The notes beneath the pieces are model-generated. The model was not told the origin of the DNA and made no database searches. It was given only the letters and a program-made list of their open reading frames with translations. Made by a program: the position numbers and the translations under genes. A DNA stretch of 64,000 nt from Amycolatopsis endophytica. Its GTDB lineage: Bacteria; Actinomycetota; Actinomycetes; Mycobacteriales; Pseudonocardiaceae. The first letter of the stretch is position 1, and every line of letters begins with the position of its first letter. Below, in pieces: positions 60,487-64,000 of this stretch. Location: the NCBI RefSeq assembly GCF_013410405.1, contig NZ_JACCFK010000002.1, positions 496,001 through 560,000 of the forward strand, in the 5' to 3' direction.

Positions 60487-63147
60487 ATGTCGTCGTTCCT
60501 CTACCGGCTCGGGCGGGCCGCCGCGCAGGCGCGCGTGCTGGTGCTGGCGGTTTGGCTGGTCGCGCTCGCCGCGGCGGGCGGCGGCGCGCTGCTCTTCAGC
60601 CAGGGCACCGACGACACCTTCGAAATCCCCGGCTCGGAATCGCAGGACGCGCTGGACTACCTGAGCCGGGTGTTCCCGGAGGTCAGTGGCACGTCCGCGC
60701 AGCTGGTCCTCGTGACGCCGGACGGCACGCCGGTGGACACCCCGGCGACCAGGGCGGCGGTGGCCGACGCCGTCAAGGCCACCGGGCAGGTCGAGCAGGT
60801 CGCGACGGTGATCGACCCGTTCGGGGAGAACGTCGACGGCGCGGTGTCCGGTGACGGCCGGGCCGCCTTGATCGCCGTCCCCCTGAAGGTGCAGCTCGCC
60901 GACGTCAGCCCGGAAACGAAGGCGGACCTGACGGCCGTCGCGCACGAGCTGAGCGCGCGCACCGGCGCCGAGGTCTACACGGGCGGTGACGCGTTTTCCG
61001 ATCGGGTGCCCAAGCTGAGCCCGACCGAGGGAGTCGGGCTGGTCATCGCGTTCCTGGTGCTGCTGGTCATGTTCCGGTCGTTCGTCGCGGCCGGGATGCC
61101 GCTGCTGACCGCGGTGCTCGGGGTGGGGATATCGTCGGCGCTGATCTACGCCGCCACCGCGGTGGTCCCGGTCTCGTCGACCGCGCCGATGCTGGCGGTG
61201 ATGCTCGGGCTGGCGGTCGGCATCGACTACGCCTTGTTCCTGTTGTCCCGGCACCGCGATCAGCTCGCCGAGGGCCTGGATGTGACCGAGTCGGTCGCCC
61301 GCGCGACCGCCACCGCCGGATCGGCCGTGATCTTCGCCGGACTGACGGTGGTGATCGCCCTGCTCGGCCTCGCCGTCGCCGGCATCCCGTTCCTGACCAC
61401 GATGGGCGTCGCCGCCGCGGTCGGGGTGGCGATCGCTGTGTGCGTGGCGGTCACCTTGATCCCAGCGTTGCTGTCCTTCGCCGGGCACCGGTTGCGGCCC
61501 AGGGCTCCGCGCCGCCGCAAGCGAGCACCGCGCGCCGGTCTGGCCACGCGGTGGGTGCGGCTGGTGACGAAGGTGCCCGTGCTGACGGTGGTGATCATCG
61601 TGGCCGGGCTCGCGGTGTCCGCGCTGCCGGCCACCAGCCTCCGCCTCGCGCTTCCCGACAACGGCACCGAGGAGCACGGCAGCCCGGCTCGCGACACCTA
61701 CGACGTGGTCAGCGAACACTTCGGCCCCGGCTACAACGGGCCACTGATCGTCACCGTCGACGTGCTCGCCAGCACCGACCCGGTCGGGGTCACGAACAAG
61801 ATCGCCGACGAGATCCGCGCTGTGCCCGGTGTCGCCTCCGTGCCACTGGCCACGCCGAACCCCAAGGGCGACACCGCGATCATCCAGGTCATCCCCACGA
61901 CCGCGCCCGACTCCGCCGACACCGACGAACTGGTGCACCGGCTCCGCGACCAGGAGCCGCACTTCCAGGACACCTACGGAGTGGCTACCGCGGTCACCGG
62001 GATCACCGCGGTCGGCATCGACGTCTCCGCCCAGCTCGGCGGCGCGCTGCTGCCGTTCGGCATCCTCGTCGTCGGGTTGTCGCTGATCCTGCTCGCGATG
62101 GTGTTCCGCTCGATCTGGGTGCCCATCAAGGCCACCGTCGGGTACTTGCTCTCCGTGGGAGCCGCGTTCGGCGCGACGGCGTTCGTCTTCGGCCAGGGGC
62201 ACTTCGCCGATCTCCTGGCCGTGACCCACACCGGCAGCGTCATCAGTTTCCTGCCGATCATCCTCATGGGTGTCCTCTTCGGACTCGCGATGGACTACGA
62301 GGTCTTCCTCGTCTCCCGCATCCGCGAGGACTACGTGCACCACGGCGACCCGCGCCACGCCATCGAATCCGGTTTCGTGTCCGCCTCCCGCGTCGTGGTC
62401 GCCGCCGCGGTGATCATGTTCGCGGTGTTCGCCGCGTTCGTCCCCGAGGGCAGCGCGACCATCAAACCGATCGCGTTCAGCCTCGCCGTCGGCGTCTTCG
62501 TCGACGCCTTCCTGATCCGGATGACCCTGGTGCCCGCGATCCTGGCGTTGCTCGGCCACCGCGCCTGGGGCCTGCCACCGGCCCTGGACCGGGCACTGCC
62601 GGTGTTCGACGCGGAAGGTGACGCCCTCGTCCACGAACTCCGCCTCGCGGACTGGCCCGGCACCGACGAGGTGATCAGCGCCCGGAACCTCGCCCTGGAC
62701 GATGACCGCGGCCGCCCGGTCTTCCGCGATGTCGAAATCCACCAGCGGCCCGGTGAGATCCTGGTCCTGCACGGTGTTCTCGGCAAGAGCGCGCTGCTGT
62801 TCACCCTCGCCGGGCGGGTGACCAAGGTGCGCGGCGATCTCAAGGTGCTCGGCCGGGTGCTCCCCCAGCACACCCACGCCCTGCGTGGCGAGGTCGCCCT
62901 CATCGCCTGCCGCGAGGCGCCCGATCCCGCCGAGGAGATCACCGCGGCGCTCGACGACGGCGTGGAACTGCTCCTGGTCGACGACGCCGACCTGCTGGTC
63001 CGCGGCGATGCTCGCGAAGCGCTGCGCCGGGCGGTGACCACCACCAGCGTCGTGCTCACCTGCCAGGATCCCGACCGGCTCGCGGACGTCCTGCCCGCGG
63101 ACCGGACCACCCTGCTCACCCCGACCCGCCACTTCGCCGAGGTCTGA
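60487..63147 (+). CDS. MMPL/RND transporter fused to an ABC-ATPase-like C-terminal domain
   Basis: An 886-residue inner-membrane protein. Residues 1-715 are an actinobacterial MMPL-type RND transporter: one TM near 15-35, extracytoplasmic domain, TM2-6 at about 175-350, second extracytoplasmic domain and TM7-12 at 515-705, with paired ALMDYEVFLVSRIRE-like (GLAMDYEVF) and VGIDYALFLLSRHR motifs. Residues 735-886 look like a degenerate ABC ATPase: a Walker-A-like HGVLGKSALL with K767 and Walker-B-like ELLLVDDADLL at 827-837; the ABC signature and Q-loop are unclear. It probably exports lipids, drugs or pathway intermediates. ATG 60487 preferred over ATG 60460. Followed by a YhgE/Pip-like gene. 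Confidence 0.88.
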   Translation: MSSFLYRLGRAAAQARVLVLAVWLVALAAAGGGALLFSQGTDDTFEIPGSESQDALDYLSRVFPEVSGTSAQLVLVTPDGTPVDTPATRAAVADAVKATGQVEQVATVIDPFGENVDGAVSGDGRAALIAVPLKVQLADVSPETKADLTAVAHELSARTGAEVYTGGDAFSDRVPKLSPTEGVGLVIAFLVLLVMFRSFVAAGMPLLTAVLGVGISSALIYAATAVVPVSSTAPMLAVMLGLAVGIDYALFLLSRHRDQLAEGLDVTESVARATATAGSAVIFAGLTVVIALLGLAVAGIPFLTTMGVAAAVGVAIAVCVAVTLIPALLSFAGHRLRPRAPRRRKRAPRAGLATRWVRLVTKVPVLTVVIIVAGLAVSALPATSLRLALPDNGTEEHGSPARDTYDVVSEHFGPGYNGPLIVTVDVLASTDPVGVTNKIADEIRAVPGVASVPLATPNPKGDTAIIQVIPTTAPDSADTDELVHRLRDQEPHFQDTYGVATAVTGITAVGIDVSAQLGGALLPFGILVVGLSLILLAMVFRSIWVPIKATVGYLLSVGAAFGATAFVFGQGHFADLLAVTHTGSVISFLPIILMGVLFGLAMDYEVFLVSRIREDYVHHGDPRHAIESGFVSASRVVVAAAVIMFAVFAAFVPEGSATIKPIAFSLAVGVFVDAFLIRMTLVPAILALLGHRAWGLPPALDRALPVFDAEGDALVHELRLADWPGTDEVISARNLALDDDRGRPVFRDVEIHQRPGEILVLHGVLGKSALLFTLAGRVTKVRGDLKVLGRVLPQHTHALRGEVALIACREAPDPAEEITAALDDGVELLLVDDADLLVRGDAREALRRAVTTTSVVLTCQDPDRLADVLPADRTTLLTPTRHFAEV

Positions 63148-63149
63148 CG

Positions 63150-64000
63150 ATGCTCAAGCCTTTTGCCAACTCCGCCCGTGCCGCCGCCTCCGGCCCGCTG
63201 ACCTGGCGCACCTGGGCCGGGCTCATCGCCGTCCCGCTGCTGGTCGCCGGACTGCTCACCTGGGCCTTCTGGTCCACAACGGACAACCACGGCACCGCCA
63301 AAGCCGCCGTGGTCAACAACGACGAACCCGTCACCGTCAACGGGCAACTCCTCCCCCTGGGACGGCAACTCGCCGCCGACCTCACCCACAGCGCGGACTC
63401 CGCCTACACCTGGGAACTCACCGACGCCGCCGGCGCGCGGGAAGGGCTCGACGACGGGAGTTACGCCGCCGTGGTGACGATCCCGCGGGACTTCTCAGCA
63501 CGCGCCACCTCGCCCGCCACCGCCGCTCCGCTGGAGGCCACGCAGGCCGAACTGCGCATCGACACCTCACACGCCACCGGACTGGCCGACCCGGCCGCGA
63601 GCACCGCGGTCGCCGAAGCCACCCGGCGCACCCTCGACCAGCAAATCGTCACCACCTACCTGGACAACATCTACCTCGCCTTCGGCACCATCCACGACCA
63701 GATCAACGCCGCCGCCGACGGCGCACGCCAACTCGCCGACGGCACCGCCCAACTGGTGCCCGGCGCCACCCAGGCCGCCGACGGCGCCGCCCAGCTGAAC
63801 ACCGCGGCCGGACAGCTGTCCACCGGGGCATCCCAGCTCGCCGCGGGCACGGGAGAGCTGGCCGACGGATCCGGGCAGCTGGCGTCCGGACTGAGCCAGG
63901 CCGAACGGGACACCGCCCAGCTGCCCGCCCTGACCCGGCAACTCGCCGACGGAGCCCGCCAGGTCGCCGACGGCAACGAACAGATCGCCGACGTCGTCGT
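63150..64000 (+). CDS. YhgE/Pip-like ABC-2-type membrane protein, 5' part (cut by window edge)
   Basis: From ATG 63150, two bases after the transporter stop, an open frame runs to the window end (283 codons, no stop). It begins with a short basic stretch and one TM (WAGLIAVPLLVAGLLTWAFW), then an extracytoplasmic region with VVNNDEPVTVNG and GSYAAVVTIPRDFS, which is the N-terminus of YhgE/Pip proteins. From about residue 190 there are repeated heptad-like units of the form GA-x-QLADG, typical of this family's long coiled or helical stalk. The C-terminal membrane domain would lie beyond the window. Likely partner of the MMPL-ABC fusion. Confidence 0.85.
   Translation, partial: MLKPFANSARAAASGPLTWRTWAGLIAVPLLVAGLLTWAFWSTTDNHGTAKAAVVNNDEPVTVNGQLLPLGRQLAADLTHSADSAYTWELTDAAGAREGLDDGSYAAVVTIPRDFSARATSPATAAPLEATQAELRIDTSHATGLADPAASTAVAEATRRTLDQQIVTTYLDNIYLAFGTIHDQINAAADGARQLADGTAQLVPGATQAADGAAQLNTAAGQLSTGASQLAAGTGELADGSGQLASGLSQAERDTAQLPALTRQLADGARQVADGNEQIADVV

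Noticed and set aside
60463..63132. 889-codon open frame on the minus strand
   Set aside because: It mirrors the MMPL transporter gene codon for codon and translates to a low-complexity Asp/Gly/His/Arg mixture, an effect of high third-position GC.
1..64000. CRISPR arrays, tRNA/rRNA genes, insertion sequences, phage genes, riboswitches
   Set aside because: Scanned by eye for regular repeats, cloverleaf sequences, transposase or integrase motifs and found none; a covariance-model search was not possible.

Overview
The window is GC-rich DNA (mostly about 70% G+C) from a soil-type actinomycete, probably Pseudonocardiales (an Amycolatopsis- or Pseudonocardia-like genome). That assignment is inferred from base composition, GTG/ATG start use, ATGA/GTGA stop-start overlaps and gene families; there is no rRNA or tRNA here to confirm it. 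It is an accessory catabolic region. Nearly every gene is an oxidoreductase, ring-cleavage enzyme, hydrolase, CoA/AMP ligase, transporter or one-component regulator. I count 17 transcriptional regulators (11 TetR-type including one cut by the left edge, 2 GntR, 2 XRE/MmyB, 1 MerR, 1 AraC) plus one broken TetR. No CRISPR array, insertion sequence, phage gene or RNA gene was seen.

Layout. 1-7.3 kb: small regulator/oxidoreductase pairs (XRE + MDR, TetR + MDR, TetR + SDR, broken TetR + SDR), three of them with clear palindromic operators. 7.3-12.8 kb: a partly eroded minus-strand operon with an intact benzoyl-AMP-ligase-type enzyme, an AAHS-type transporter, a VOC protein and a TetR, interspersed with gene stumps (a salicylyl-CoA-hydroxylase-like flavoprotein start, a maleate-isomerase-like start). 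13-19.2 kb: aldo/keto reductase with its TetR, SDR/MerR pair, SCP2 and carboxymuconolactone-decarboxylase-like genes with a two-headed TetR, and an AraC regulator. 19.3-25.6 kb: TetR and a four-gene operon (extradiol dioxygenase, FAH-family hydrolase, flavin monooxygenase, CoA ligase). 25.6-29.4 kb: two metallo-beta-lactamase-fold hydrolases, a DUF3159-like membrane protein and their TetR. 29.7-36 kb: a meta-cleavage operon (monooxygenase, FAH hydrolase, dioxygenase, alpha/beta hydrolase) divergent from GntR + amidohydrolase. 36.1-42.6 kb: DoxX/YCII/SDR, XRE/reductase and SDR/TetR units, cupin and lipocalin-like genes. 42.6-48.7 kb: dioxygenase, two pseudooxynicotine-hydrolase-like alpha/beta hydrolases and two flavoproteins around one divergent promoter. 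48.8-59.7 kb: ketopantoate-reductase-like gene, epoxide-hydrolase-like gene, GntR, MHS transporter, FAH hydrolase, monooxygenase, dioxygenase, MDR and P450. 59.7-64 kb: TetR, an RND/MMPL transporter with a fused ABC-like domain, and a YhgE/Pip-like membrane protein cut by the right edge.

How it works together. The recurring unit is flavin monooxygenase (makes a catechol-type ring), type-I extradiol dioxygenase (opens it) and an FAH-family enzyme (processes the ring-opened acid). It occurs three times in full (20.1-23.7, 30.7-34.2 and 54.0-57.4 kb), with a related fourth set at 42.6-48.7 kb, each with different accessory enzymes. This suggests parallel funnels for different aromatic or polycyclic substrates. 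Operator palindromes readable by eye tie distant genes together: TGATGA-N2-TCATCA sites occur at 20.0 and 36.1 kb, and GATAC-N5/6-GTATC sites at 27.3, 29.4 and 60.4 kb.
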